From contig NZ_CP030048.1 of NCBI RefSeq assembly GCF_015291665.1, positions 6,538,501 through 6,602,500 of the forward strand: a stretch of 64,000 nucleotides of DNA, in the 5' to 3' direction. A model generated the notes under the pieces. It was given only the letters and a program-made list of their open reading frames with translations. It did no database searches and had not been told where the DNA came from. This DNA is from Bradyrhizobium sp. CCBAU 53338 (GTDB lineage Bacteria; Pseudomonadota; Alphaproteobacteria; Rhizobiales; Xanthobacteraceae). Every line of letters begins with the position of its first letter. Positions within the stretch are counted from its first letter, which is position 1. Below are positions 17,018-24,732 of this stretch, piece by piece. Made by a program: the position numbers and the translations under genes.

Positions 17018-17887
17018 CTAATGGTCAAGCGCGCTGGTCAGGGCCTTTATATTGTGCCTGACCATGTCAATGTAAGTGGGTGCAGGCCCCTTTTCGCCGG
17101 TCAAACCGTCCGAAATGAGGGTCCCGCCGACCTTTGCGCCGCTCTCGGCCGCGATCTGCCGGATCAGCCGGTCATCGCTGATATTTTCAAGAAATACCGC
17201 CGGGATTCTTTGGGCCTTGATCTGGCCGATGATGGCGGCGATGTCCCGCGCGCTCGGCTCGGTTTCGGTGGAGACACCCAGGGGGGCGATGAACTGAATG
17301 CCATATTCCGCAGCAAAATAGCCGAAGGCATCGTGGGTCGAGATCACCTTGCGCCGCTCGGGCGGGATCTTGGCGACGGCATCCCGGACCTCGCGGTCGA
17401 GGGCTTCGAGCCTTTCCTGATAGGTCTTGGCCTGGGTGCGAAAGAAGTCCGCATCATCCGGGTCGGTAGCGGCCAGCGCGTTGGCGACGTCGGTCACGTA
17501 GATCTTGGCGTTGGGGATGGATTGCCAGGCATGCGGATCGGCGGCCGAGCCGAGTTTCAGCGGCGCGATGCCGGCACTCGCGGTGACGACCTGCGCCTTG
17601 CTGCCGGAGGATTGCACGAGACGCGGCAGCCAGCCTTCGAGGCCGAGCCCGTTGACGACGACGAGTTTCGCCTCCGCGATGCGTTTCGCATCTGATGGCG
17701 CCGGAGTGTAGACATGGACGTCGCTGTCCGGGCCGACCAGGATCGTGACGTTGACCCGGTCGCCGCCAACATTCCGCACGAAATCGCCGAGGATCGAGAA
17801 GCTCGCGACCACATTGAGCCGCTCGGCGGCGTGCAGCGGCGAGGCGATCACCAAGAGCAAACAGAGGAGAATGCGCCGCATCGTCAC
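17018..17887 (-). CDS. znuA: Zinc ABC transporter substrate-binding protein
   Basis: A 289-residue periplasmic binding protein of the metal (cluster 9) family. It has a signal peptide (RRILLCLLLVIASPLHA) and His residues at the expected ligand sites: H58 in DSDVHVYTP, H119 in ADPHAWQ and H185 in STHDAFGYF. A His rather than Glu at the third site favours zinc over manganese. It lacks the His-rich loop of E. coli ZnuA; that role may be taken by the first gene of the operon. The GTG start at 17887 overlaps the permease stop (GTGA); ATG 17881 two codons on is an alternative. Confidence 0.92.
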   Translation of the reverse strand: MTMRRILLCLLLVIASPLHAAERLNVVASFSILGDFVRNVGGDRVNVTILVGPDSDVHVYTPAPSDAKRIAEAKLVVVNGLGLEGWLPRLVQSSGSKAQVVTASAGIAPLKLGSAADPHAWQSIPNAKIYVTDVANALAATDPDDADFFRTQAKTYQERLEALDREVRDAVAKIPPERRKVISTHDAFGYFAAEYGIQFIAPLGVSTETEPSARDIAAIIGQIKAQRIPAVFLENISDDRLIRQIAAESGAKVGGTLISDGLTGEKGPAPTYIDMVRHNIKALTSALDH

Positions 17888-18753
17888 GCTTCCAGATGGC
17901 GGCCCGGAAACATCTGCCGGACGATACCGCCTACGCGGCCGAACAGGACCGAGACGATGTAGAATACCGTCGCCACCAGAATGATCGCAGGGCCCGAAGG
18001 CACGCGGGTCTGGAACGACAGCACGAGGCCGGCATAGCCGGAGAGAGCAGCAGCGACGACCGCGATGCAGATCATCATTGTGAGATCGCGCGACCAGAAC
18101 CGCGCAATGCCGGCCGGCAGGATCATCAGGCCCACGGCCAGCAAGGTACCAAGCGCCTGAAACCCGTTGACGAGGTTGATGACGACCAGTGCGAGGAAGG
18201 CGAGATGCGCGGGGCCGCCGGCACGGCTGACGGTGCGCAGGAACAGGGGATCGACGCTCTCGATCACCAGCGGCCGATAGATTACCGCAAGCACCAGCAG
18301 CGTCACCGTGGCGTTGAAGGCGACCACCAGCAGCGTCTGGTCGTCCATGGCGAGGATGTTGCCGAACAACACGTGCAGCAGGTCGATATTGGTGCCCTTG
18401 ATCGAGACGATGGTGACGCCGAGCGCCAGCGAGGCCAGATAGAATGTCGCGAGCGAGGCGTCCTCCTTCAGCCCGGTCGAGCGCGCGACCACGCCGGCGA
18501 GGATCGCCACCGCAAAGCCCGCAATCAATCCTCCGGCCGTCATCGCGAACAGATTGAGGCCGGAGAGCAGGAAGCCAACGGCCGCGCCGGGCAGGATCGC
18601 ATGCGCCATGGCATCGCCGACGAGGCTCATCCGGCGCAGCATCAGGAACACGCCGATCGGCGCACCCGCCAGCGAGAGCGCGATCACGGCGGCAAGCGCC
18701 CGCCGCATGAATTCGAACTCGGTGAACGGGCCGATCAGCGCGTCATGGATCAT
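17884..18753 (-). CDS. znuB: Zinc ABC transporter permease
   Basis: A 289-residue inner-membrane permease of the ABC-3 family with about eight hydrophobic segments. The family block LRRMSLVGDAMAHAILPGAAVGF is clear, as is the coupling-helix region LGTLLAVGLMILPAGIARFW. It forms the membrane channel for ZnuA-bound zinc, powered by ZnuC. It lies six bases after the znuC stop and overlaps znuA by four bases, so the three are one operon. Confidence 0.92.
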   Translation of the reverse strand: MIHDALIGPFTEFEFMRRALAAVIALSLAGAPIGVFLMLRRMSLVGDAMAHAILPGAAVGFLLSGLNLFAMTAGGLIAGFAVAILAGVVARSTGLKEDASLATFYLASLALGVTIVSIKGTNIDLLHVLFGNILAMDDQTLLVVAFNATVTLLVLAVIYRPLVIESVDPLFLRTVSRAGGPAHLAFLALVVINLVNGFQALGTLLAVGLMILPAGIARFWSRDLTMMICIAVVAAALSGYAGLVLSFQTRVPSGPAIILVATVFYIVSVLFGRVGGIVRQMFPGRHLEA

Positions 18754-18759
18754 CTGGGA

Positions 18760-19515
18760 TCACGCCGCTCGCGAGCTGACATCGTCGGCCGCGCAGGCCG
18801 CTGCGGTGTCGTCGAAGGCTTCGCACATCCGCATCGCGACCATCAGGTTTTCAGGCGTCAGCACCTCGGCCGTCGGTCCCCAGGCCACGGGGCCGCGCGC
18901 CAGTACCAAGGTCTCGCTGAAATGGGCACGTACCATCTCCATGTCGTGGAGCGCGGCGAGCACGGTGCGACCCTCGGCATGCCAGTGCTTCACCAGCGTA
19001 AGCAGATCGGCAATGGTCTTGCTGTCGATGGCGTTGAAGGGCTCGTCGAGCACGATCAGGCGCGCATCCTGGAGCAGCACGCGCGCGAACAGCACGCGTT
19101 GCATCTGCCCGCCGGAGAGCGTGCCGATCGGGCGGTTCTCGAACCCGTTGAGGCCGACGGAGGCGATCGCGCGAAGAATCTTCTCGCGGGCGACTTTGCC
19201 AATGCCGCCGAACAGGCCGGTCCCGCGCCACAGGCCGGTGCCGACGAAATCGAACACGGAGATCGGGAAGCTGCGGTCGATGTCCGCGCTCTGCGGCAGA
19301 TAGGCGATGTCGCGGGCATCCAGCCCGCCGAGATGGATGCTGCCGTCGAGCGGCTTGAGAATGCCGACGATGCCGCGCAGCAGCGTCGACTTGCCGGCGC
19401 CGTTCGGGCCGATCACCGCGACCAGCGCGCCGGATGCGACCTCGCCATCGAGATGGTGCACGGCCGGGTGACGGTCGTAGCCGAGCGTGACGTTGTGAAA
19501 GTGTAGCGCAGCCAT
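18760..19515 (-). CDS. znuC: Zinc ABC transporter ATP-binding protein
   Basis: A 251-residue ATPase with Walker A GPNGAGKST, Q-loop LPQSADIDRSFPISVFD, signature LSGGQMQRVLFAR and Walker B RLIVLDEPFNAID followed by the switch His in LAALHDME. ATG 19515 lies two bases after the stop of the His-rich mini-protein gene, so I prefer it to the longer frame that overlaps that gene. The C-terminal tail (CEAFDDTAAACAADD) is Cys/Asp-rich and may be lineage-specific. Confidence 0.92.
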   Translation of the reverse strand: MAALHFHNVTLGYDRHPAVHHLDGEVASGALVAVIGPNGAGKSTLLRGIVGILKPLDGSIHLGGLDARDIAYLPQSADIDRSFPISVFDFVGTGLWRGTGLFGGIGKVAREKILRAIASVGLNGFENRPIGTLSGGQMQRVLFARVLLQDARLIVLDEPFNAIDSKTIADLLTLVKHWHAEGRTVLAALHDMEMVRAHFSETLVLARGPVAWGPTAEVLTPENLMVAMRMCEAFDDTAAACAADDVSSRAA

Positions 19516-19517
19516 GG

Positions 19518-19778
19518 TCACCTCATCGCCAGCCAAACGATGCCCCAGAGCACGGCGCAGACGGCAACGGCGGCCGAGAGGCGGCCGGCCATCGTCATGC
19601 GCAGGATCGACCAGGGCGCGTCCTGGGCCGGGTGCGGCGAAGCCACATCGTGGACATGGGCGTGGGTGTGGTCGTGCCCGTGCGAATGCCCGGGCTCGTG
19701 GGAATGGCCGTGAGAGTGGCCAGACGAATGACCATGAGCGTGGTCGTGAGGATGGGCGGGGGACGCGGCGGGAACCAT
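19518..19778 (-). CDS. His-rich single-span membrane protein, first gene of zinc operon
   Basis: An 86-residue protein with 17 His in its first 49 residues, mostly as H-x repeats (HDHAHGH, HSHGHSH, HGHDHTHAHVH), then one membrane segment near residues 66-84 (RLSAAVAVCAVLWGIVWLAM). No signal peptide precedes the His block. The start ATG 19778 lies 10 bases after the Zur-type palindrome, and znuC begins two bases after its stop. It may bind and hand over or buffer zinc next to ZnuCBA; this is inferred from composition and context. Topology is unresolved: the positive-inside rule would place the His block on the side of Arg60/Arg66. Confidence 0.8.
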   Translation of the reverse strand: MVPAASPAHPHDHAHGHSSGHSHGHSHEPGHSHGHDHTHAHVHDVASPHPAQDAPWSILRMTMAGRLSAAVAVCAVLWGIVWLAMR

Positions 19779-19787
19779 GCCAAGAAC

Positions 19788-19800
19788 GTTATATTATAAC
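19788..19800 (-). promoter_or_regulatory. Zur-type operator
   Basis: GTTATATTATAAC is a perfect 13-bp palindrome, extended with matching AA/TT two bases further out on each side. It fits the core GTTATANTATAAC of Zur boxes known from proteobacteria. It sits 10 bases before the start codon of the His-rich gene, where a repressor would block transcription of the zinc operon when zinc is plentiful. AT-rich sequence here stands out from the GC-rich surroundings. Confidence 0.85.
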
Positions 19801-19914
19801 ATTACGCCTGTCCACGGGATGCTCAGGGCTTGCCGGTCGCCAGCGCGACGGCGGCCGCCGCGAACGGGAACGGGACGGCGCGAAGACGCCCCCCAGGTCA
19901 ATTCCGCACAGCAA

Positions 19915-19942
19915 AAAGGCGGCCGCGCGAGCGACCGCCTTT
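19915..19942 (-). terminator. Rho-independent terminator of sodB
   Basis: AAAGGCGG and CCGCCTTT form an 8-bp stem; on the minus strand the stem is followed by TTTTTGC. It lies about 87 bases after the sodB stop and isolates sodB from the zinc operon on the same strand. Confidence 0.7.
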
Positions 19943-19950
19943 GTTTCCCT

Positions 19951-20019
19951 CATTCCGGGGCAGCAAAGCCGAACTTTCGAGATCCCGGGTTCGATGCTTC
20001 GCATCGCCCCGGGATGACG
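19951..20019. repeat. Palindromic extragenic repeat, CATTCCGGG family
   Basis: CATTCCGGGG at 19951 and CCCCGGGATGAC near 20007-20019 form the outer arms; inside is a perfect CGATGC-TTC-GCATCG hairpin and a CCCGGG-type arm. It resembles the larger element at 43091-43190. Such elements are dispersed between genes in Bradyrhizobium-type genomes. This one separates sodB from the terminator. Confidence 0.6.
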
Positions 20020-20028
20020 GAGTGAACC

Positions 20029-20625
20029 TCACGCCTTCTCGAACAGGGACTCGACGTATTCCCAGTTCACGAGGTTCTCGACGAACGCCTTGAGATAATC
20101 CGGACGGCGGTTGCGATAATCGATGTAGTAGGAATGCTCCCAGACGTCGCAGCCGAGAATCGGGGTGGCGCCGTGCACCAGCGGATTCTCGCCGTTCGGG
20201 GTCTTGGAGATCTCGAGCTTGCCGTTCTTGACCTGGAGCCAGCACCAGCCGGAGCCGAACTGGCCGACGCCCGCCGCCTGGAAGTCGGTCTTGAACTTCT
20301 CGAAGCCGCCGAGGTCCTCGTTGATCTTCTTCTCGAGCTTGCCCGGCAGCTTGGTGCCACCGCCATTCGGCTTCATCCAGCTCCAGAAATGGATGTGGTT
20401 GTAGTGTTGGCCGGCGTTGTTGAACACCGCAGGATTCTTGCCGAACGAGCCCTTGACGATCTCCTCAAGGGACTTGCCTTCCCATTCGGTGCCCTTGAGC
20501 GCGTTGTTGCCGTTGGTGACGTAGGCCTGATGATGCTTGTCGTGGTGGAATTCCAGCGTCTCCTTCGACATGAACTGGCCGAGGGCGTCATAGGCGTAAG
20601 GGAGTGGGGGCAGCGTAAAGGTCAT
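20029..20625 (-). CDS. sodB: Superoxide dismutase (Fe/Mn family)
   Basis: A 198-residue cytosolic enzyme that converts superoxide to hydrogen peroxide and oxygen. Metal-ligand regions are intact: the first His in LEFHHDKHHQAYV, the second in NNAGQHYNHIHFW, and the Asp/His pair in GCDVWEHSYYIDYRNRRPDYL. The pattern fits iron or cambialistic enzymes; the metal cannot be decided by eye. ATG 20625 starts the usual MTFTLPPLPYAYDAL sequence. It is monocistronic with a terminator downstream. Confidence 0.95.
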   Translation of the reverse strand: MTFTLPPLPYAYDALGQFMSKETLEFHHDKHHQAYVTNGNNALKGTEWEGKSLEEIVKGSFGKNPAVFNNAGQHYNHIHFWSWMKPNGGGTKLPGKLEKKINEDLGGFEKFKTDFQAAGVGQFGSGWCWLQVKNGKLEISKTPNGENPLVHGATPILGCDVWEHSYYIDYRNRRPDYLKAFVENLVNWEYVESLFEKA

Positions 20626-20857
20626 GGGTTCTTGTCCGCAACTGGTGGGGAACGTTCTAACGGTCACCCCTTATAGAAGGTTCCTGCGTCGTTAAATACC
20701 GCCAATTTGCGAAAAGCCATGACGCGATCGCGCGGGCTGATTGCACAACTTCGCCGCAGGCAAGCGCATGTTCACCGGATGTGCTGCAAAATATCATTGC
20801 CTTTGAAGCGCTTATGACAGAACGAATGCACCACCAGCCGGGACCCAAGGCAGAGCC

Positions 20858-21385
20858 ATGAGCATCGAGATCGACATTTTGAACGGCGACGCCTCATGGC
20901 CGATCGCCAAGCCGCTGCATCAGGCGGTCTGGGGACCTGACATCGTCGCGAAGCTACCGTGGGGGCATGTGAAATGGGCCAATGCCGATCTGCGCGTACT
21001 GATCGAGACGCCGGCGGACGGCCTTGTCTGCCACGTCGGCATCTATTTCCGCACCGTCACCTGGAATGGGCAGAAGGTACATGTCGGCGGTATCGGCGGC
21101 GTCTGCACGCGCGAGGATCGCAGAAACCGCGGCTATGCGACCATGGCGATCGACGCCGCCGTGCACACCATGCGCGCCAACGAGGCGGTTCGTTTTGCGA
21201 TCCTGTTCTGCGAGCCGCACAATGCCGCGTTCTACCAGGCCCGCAGCTGGCTGCCCTTCAAGGGCGAGGTCTATTGCGAGCAGCCCGAGGGGCGCATCCG
21301 CTTCGACGTCATGGCGCCCTACGTCTTCAACATCGTCCGAGCGCCGACGCTCGGCACGATCGACCTGTGCGGCCTGCCGTGGTGA
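20858..21385 (+). CDS. GNAT acetyltransferase, AAC(2')-like
   Basis: A 175-residue acetyltransferase. The acetyl-CoA motif is visible as GGIGGVCTREDRRNRGYATMAIDAAV (about residues 78-103), and the preceding VCHVGIYFRTVTWNGQKVHV strand resembles aminoglycoside 2'-N-acetyltransferase and NodA-like groups. The substrate is unknown. It is a lone gene after an intergenic region of about 230 bases that holds the sodB promoter on the other strand. A drug-modifying role is possible but not shown. Confidence 0.8.
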   Translation: MSIEIDILNGDASWPIAKPLHQAVWGPDIVAKLPWGHVKWANADLRVLIETPADGLVCHVGIYFRTVTWNGQKVHVGGIGGVCTREDRRNRGYATMAIDAAVHTMRANEAVRFAILFCEPHNAAFYQARSWLPFKGEVYCEQPEGRIRFDVMAPYVFNIVRAPTLGTIDLCGLPW

Positions 21386-21485
21386 AAGCTTCCTGAGGCA
21401 AATGCACGCAGGAATGTGATTCCATCAGGCGTTGCAGGATTCTGATTTGCTGCTATGGAGACGCCCTCCATTTCGAGGCCCGACC

Positions 21486-21926
21486 ATGTCCCGCAGATTC
21501 ATCTTCCTCTCCGTTCTCCTGGCGGCGTTCTCCGGCACCACGGTCGGGCATGCACAAGATGCCGACGCGAGCGGGACCTGGCTCACTCAGGCCGGCGATG
21601 CGCGCGTGAAAATCAGCAAATGCGGCGGCGGCATCTGCGGCCATATCGTCTGGCTGCGCGAGCCGATGGACACCGCGACCGGCCAGCCCGCGACCGACAG
21701 CAAGAATCCCAATCCCGCGCTCGCCAAGCGTCCGATGATCGGCTTGCCGCTGTTCTCCGGCATGCAGCCCACAAGCCCGAACAAATGGTCGGGCCAGATC
21801 TACAATGCAGACGACGGCAGCACCTATGCGAGCAGCGTCACCGTGACCGGCGCAGAGAGCTTGCGGGTCGAAGGCTGCGTCGGCGCACTCTGCGGCGGCG
21901 AGACCTGGACGCGGGCGGGACGCTAG
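21486..21926 (+). CDS. DUF2147 exported protein
   Basis: A 146-residue secreted or periplasmic protein. It has a signal peptide (MSRRFIFLSVLLAAFSGTTVGHA) and the DUF2147 pattern: SGTWLTQAGDARVKISKCGGGICGHIVWL, NKWSGQIYNADDGSTYASSVTV and LRVEGCVGALCGGETWTR. Four Cys in the C-x(4)-C and C-x(4)-C pattern may form disulfides. The gene's TAG stop overlaps the convergent DUF3095 gene's stop within one CTAG. Function is unknown in this family. Confidence 0.85.
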   Translation: MSRRFIFLSVLLAAFSGTTVGHAQDADASGTWLTQAGDARVKISKCGGGICGHIVWLREPMDTATGQPATDSKNPNPALAKRPMIGLPLFSGMQPTSPNKWSGQIYNADDGSTYASSVTVTGAESLRVEGCVGALCGGETWTRAGR

Positions 21927-23074
21927 CGCGCGGCTGCCATAGCCTTCAACGCCGTTGCCGCCGAAGCGTAGCCGCCGCGCGCACCGTCGATGAAGTGCAC
22001 GTGATCGCTGCGCAGCGCCGAGGGGGTGAAGCAGGTCATCATTGCCGCATCCTGCTGATGAAGGCCGTAGCGCACGACGCCGTTGCGCGCAGCCGCCGCG
22101 AGGCGATCGCTCAGCGCGCGCTCGAGTTCCGGCGTGCAGTCGAGGATCATGCGCAGGCCGTCGTCATATTTGCGGAAGTCGGAATTCTCGACCACCTGGC
22201 GCTTGTAGACCTTTGGCAGGAAGCCGCCGACCTTGATGTCGAAGCGCATCAGGACATAGGCGAAGAACGTGAAGGCGAGCAGGCTGGCACGACGCTTGAA
22301 CAACGAGCCGCCACGGATCGCCCGCGCCTCGTAGTCCAGCCCTTGCGGCGGCCATTTCAGCGGCGGTCCCTGCGGCGGCACCGGACGGCCCGCATCCGGA
22401 CTGCGCTCGACGAGATGGATGATGTCCTCGATCACATTGCGGAACGCCTGCGGGTCGACGCCGGCAGCCGGCATCACCAGCACCGACAGGATCATCCCGC
22501 GCGAGGCCGGCATCACCTCGAAACGGCAGGACAGGCCGGATAGATCGGGCTGCGTTCCGGAGGGCGCTTCGGCAACGGCGAACTCGCCGCGCTTCATCGC
22601 CGCGTCGGCGAAGGCGAGCCCGCCGCCGGAGAACATCGCATACGACAAATTGGCCGACGGACCGAAGCGCGCGACGCGCACGTCGAGACCTTTCGCCCGG
22701 ATGGCGCTGACCGGCACCAGCGCGACTCGCATTTTCAGGTCGAGGTCTTCCCGCACCCAGGTCGCGGTCGCGGCCAGCGCGTCGCGCGCCGCATCGAGAT
22801 CGCCGGGTGCGACCGCAAAACTCGCACCGTCGCCGCCGAACACGAAGGGAAATTCGCGTCCCCCCAGCACATTCGTCACCGCCGCGATCACGGCGGCGCC
22901 GGCCATGTTGACCGCCTTGTAGCGCTGCGCCGCGATCGCCTTGGTGGAATCGACGATATCGGCGACGCCGATGCTCCAGTCCTCCGGCAGCGGCGAATAG
23001 AGTTTTGGCTCCATCAGGCTGGTGAAGCCGCGGAAGACAGGGATGCTGCCGTAGAAGGATTCGCCTGAGATCAT
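21923..23074 (-). CDS. DUF3095 protein, class III nucleotide-cyclase-like
   Basis: A 383-residue cytosolic protein of the DUF3095 family. The N-terminal half has features of the cyclase/GGDEF palm fold: WSIGVADIVDSTKAIAAQRYKAVN (metal-binding Asp region of class III cyclases) and FPFVFGGDGASFAVAP. The second half (DIKVGGFLPKVYKRQVVENSDFRKYDDGLRMILDC) is family-specific. ATG 23074 starts MISGESFYGSIPVF; longer frames upstream are not supported. Whether it makes a cyclic nucleotide is untested. It is convergent and overlaps DUF2147 by four bases. Confidence 0.82.
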   Translation of the reverse strand: MISGESFYGSIPVFRGFTSLMEPKLYSPLPEDWSIGVADIVDSTKAIAAQRYKAVNMAGAAVIAAVTNVLGGREFPFVFGGDGASFAVAPGDLDAARDALAATATWVREDLDLKMRVALVPVSAIRAKGLDVRVARFGPSANLSYAMFSGGGLAFADAAMKRGEFAVAEAPSGTQPDLSGLSCRFEVMPASRGMILSVLVMPAAGVDPQAFRNVIEDIIHLVERSPDAGRPVPPQGPPLKWPPQGLDYEARAIRGGSLFKRRASLLAFTFFAYVLMRFDIKVGGFLPKVYKRQVVENSDFRKYDDGLRMILDCTPELERALSDRLAAAARNGVVRYGLHQQDAAMMTCFTPSALRSDHVHFIDGARGGYASAATALKAMAAAR

Positions 23075-23308
23075 CGCGTGGTGCCGGATGGTTGGAAAGC
23101 TCACGTACGAACGAGATACGTGGCAGGATCGATCGGGGTTCGCCTGGGCGGTCCTTTCGAGGCCCCGATCATTGGCCGAAATGGCGCCCGACAACAAGGT
23201 CGCGCCGCGCCGCTATGCCGCACATTGTCATTGATCGGAGTCAAACAGCGGCTCTGGGATCAGGCCTACGCTCTCAAACTCTCAGAGGCGTTGCACGGGA
23301 TCATCGAG

Positions 23309-23638
23309 GTGCCTGACATCATCAGTGCCGTAAAACTGCCGGAACGGCTGACCGCGGCCATCGACGCCTGGGCCCGGGCTCGTCACCTCTCGCGCTCGGA
23401 CGCGATCTACCAGCTCCTCGAACTGGGTCTGAAGCTCGCCCCCGCGATGCCGGCATCGCCCGAGATCACGATCACATCGGATGCCGCCAGGATCGAAGAA
23501 ATCGCGGTGCATGAAATCGAGGGGCTGCTCGATCCGGCTCTCCCCGCGGACGAGCGCGAGCGCCGCATTCGCCGCCTCACCGAGGGACCTCCCGAATTCT
23601 CCCACGAGCGGATTGATCTGCCGAAACAGCAGACGTGA
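23309..23638 (+). CDS. Ribbon-helix-helix domain protein
   Basis: A protein of about 109 residues with an Arc/CopG-type DNA-binding segment, ISAVKLPERLTAAIDAWARARHLSRSDAIYQLLELGLKL, then a charged C-terminal helix region (EERERRIRRLTEG-like). The start is uncertain: GTG 23309 begins just before the RHH strand, but the frame is open back to GTG 23078, and TTG 23291 has AGAGG in front. Such proteins are often antitoxins or small repressors. No toxin-like partner is clear; the next gene is on the other strand. Confidence 0.65.
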   Translation: MPDIISAVKLPERLTAAIDAWARARHLSRSDAIYQLLELGLKLAPAMPASPEITITSDAARIEEIAVHEIEGLLDPALPADERERRIRRLTEGPPEFSHERIDLPKQQT

Positions 23639-23651
23639 GCGCCGATACGCG

Positions 23652-23882
23652 CTAATGCAGCTTCTCGTGCTGGCGCTTGCGCAAGCCTGGCGACGGCGCG
23701 TCATGACAGCCGATCAGCCGCACGAATTGCTGCGGATACATTTCATAGCCATGACCACCGGAGTTTTGATGCGACATCGGCGGGCAACGCGCCTCGTCCA
23801 GCTTCGCAGACGACGGCTCCGCAGGTGTCCCGCCCTGATTTGCAACGGTGACGTTTGACGTGACCATATTTTGAGAAGCCAT
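23652..23882 (-). CDS. Small hypothetical protein
   Basis: A 76-residue polar protein with no signal peptide or membrane segment. It is rich in Gln, Ser and His, with the segment CPPMSHQNSGGHGYEMYPQQFVRLIGCHD. GGGAGC lies six bases before ATG 23882, which supports the start. The two Cys and several His could bind metal, but no known family is recognised. It is convergent with the RHH gene. Confidence 0.5.
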   Translation of the reverse strand: MASQNMVTSNVTVANQGGTPAEPSSAKLDEARCPPMSHQNSGGHGYEMYPQQFVRLIGCHDAPSPGLRKRQHEKLH

Positions 23883-24009
23883 GGACTGCTCCCTGTCGGT
23901 TAGGGCAGTTCGATTGACGTAACCCAATCGATGACGAAACATCTTACGACCAAATCCGGCCCGATGTCATTGTGCCGAATCAACCCGATTGCGATGGCAG
24001 AGTTCCGCC

Positions 24010-24732
24010 TTATGCCGTATTGCCGGCGTCGATCGTGAACACCGTGCCGGTGACGTTGCGACCGCCCTCGCCGAGCAGATATTCCACCATGCGCGCGACG
24101 TCATCAGTCTCCGGCAGGCGGCGCAGCGCACTGCGGCCAGCGATGCGCTTGCGGCCATCCTCGGAGAGATTGTGCGTCAGCTCGGTATCGATGAAGCCGG
24201 GCGCGATCGCATTCACGGTTATGCCGAGCTTGCCGACCTCGCGCGCGAGCGAACGCGTGAAGCCGGTCGCCGCAGCCTTGGTCGCACCATAGACCGAGAG
24301 GCCGTTATAGCCCGTCGTCGCGATGATCGAGGAGATGTTGATGATGCGGCCTGCGCCATCGGCCATCATCTGCCGCGCGACATATTTCGTGAGGATGATC
24401 GGCGACAGCACGTTGAGCTGCACCAGCGCCTCGATCTCCGAATTGTGCATGGTCGCGAGCAGGCCCTCGGTGCCGAGGCCGGCATTGTTGACGAGGCCAT
24501 AGGTCGGACCGAACTCGTCGCGCACCAGCTTTGCGAACGCCGGAATCGCATCGATCACGGCGAGATCGCAGGCACGGAAATGCAGGCGCCCATCCGACTC
24601 CGCGATCGCGGCTTTGAGCTCGTCGGTCTCGCGCCGCGCCGCCGCAATGACGTTGTAGCCGGCGCCGACCAGGCGCTTTCCGATCGCAAGGCCAATGCCG
24701 CGGCTGCCGCCGGTGACGAGAACATTATGCAT
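24010..24732 (-). CDS. Short-chain dehydrogenase/reductase, FabG-like
   Basis: A 240-residue NAD(P)H-dependent oxidoreductase. The nucleotide motif TGGSRGIG (residues 7-14), NNAG, the catalytic Ser in INISSI and Y-x3-K in YGATKAA are all present, with IAPGFIDTEL after them. RR after the second strand (AAARRETDE) favours NADPH. It overlaps the adenylate-forming enzyme by eight bases and so is the third gene of the ACP operon. It likely reduces a 3-ketoacyl group on the carrier protein of this cluster; the product is unknown. Confidence 0.9.
   Translation of the reverse strand: MHNVLVTGGSRGIGLAIGKRLVGAGYNVIAAARRETDELKAAIAESDGRLHFRACDLAVIDAIPAFAKLVRDEFGPTYGLVNNAGLGTEGLLATMHNSEIEALVQLNVLSPIILTKYVARQMMADGAGRIINISSIIATTGYNGLSVYGATKAAATGFTRSLAREVGKLGITVNAIAPGFIDTELTHNLSEDGRKRIAGRSALRRLPETDDVARMVEYLLGEGGRNVTGTVFTIDAGNTA

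Noticed and set aside
16028..17695. Plus-strand open frame of 555 codons
   Set aside because: It is antisense to the cobW-type GTPase and znuA genes and shows no domain or ribosome site.
17896..19506. Plus-strand open frame of 536 codons
   Set aside because: It is antisense to znuB and znuC; its long His/Arg/Gln runs reflect the opposite strand's codon use.
23078..23308. N-terminal extension of the ribbon-helix-helix protein from GTG 23078
   Set aside because: The extra 77 residues have no family features and start next to the divergent DUF3095 gene; the shorter form is more likely, though not proven.
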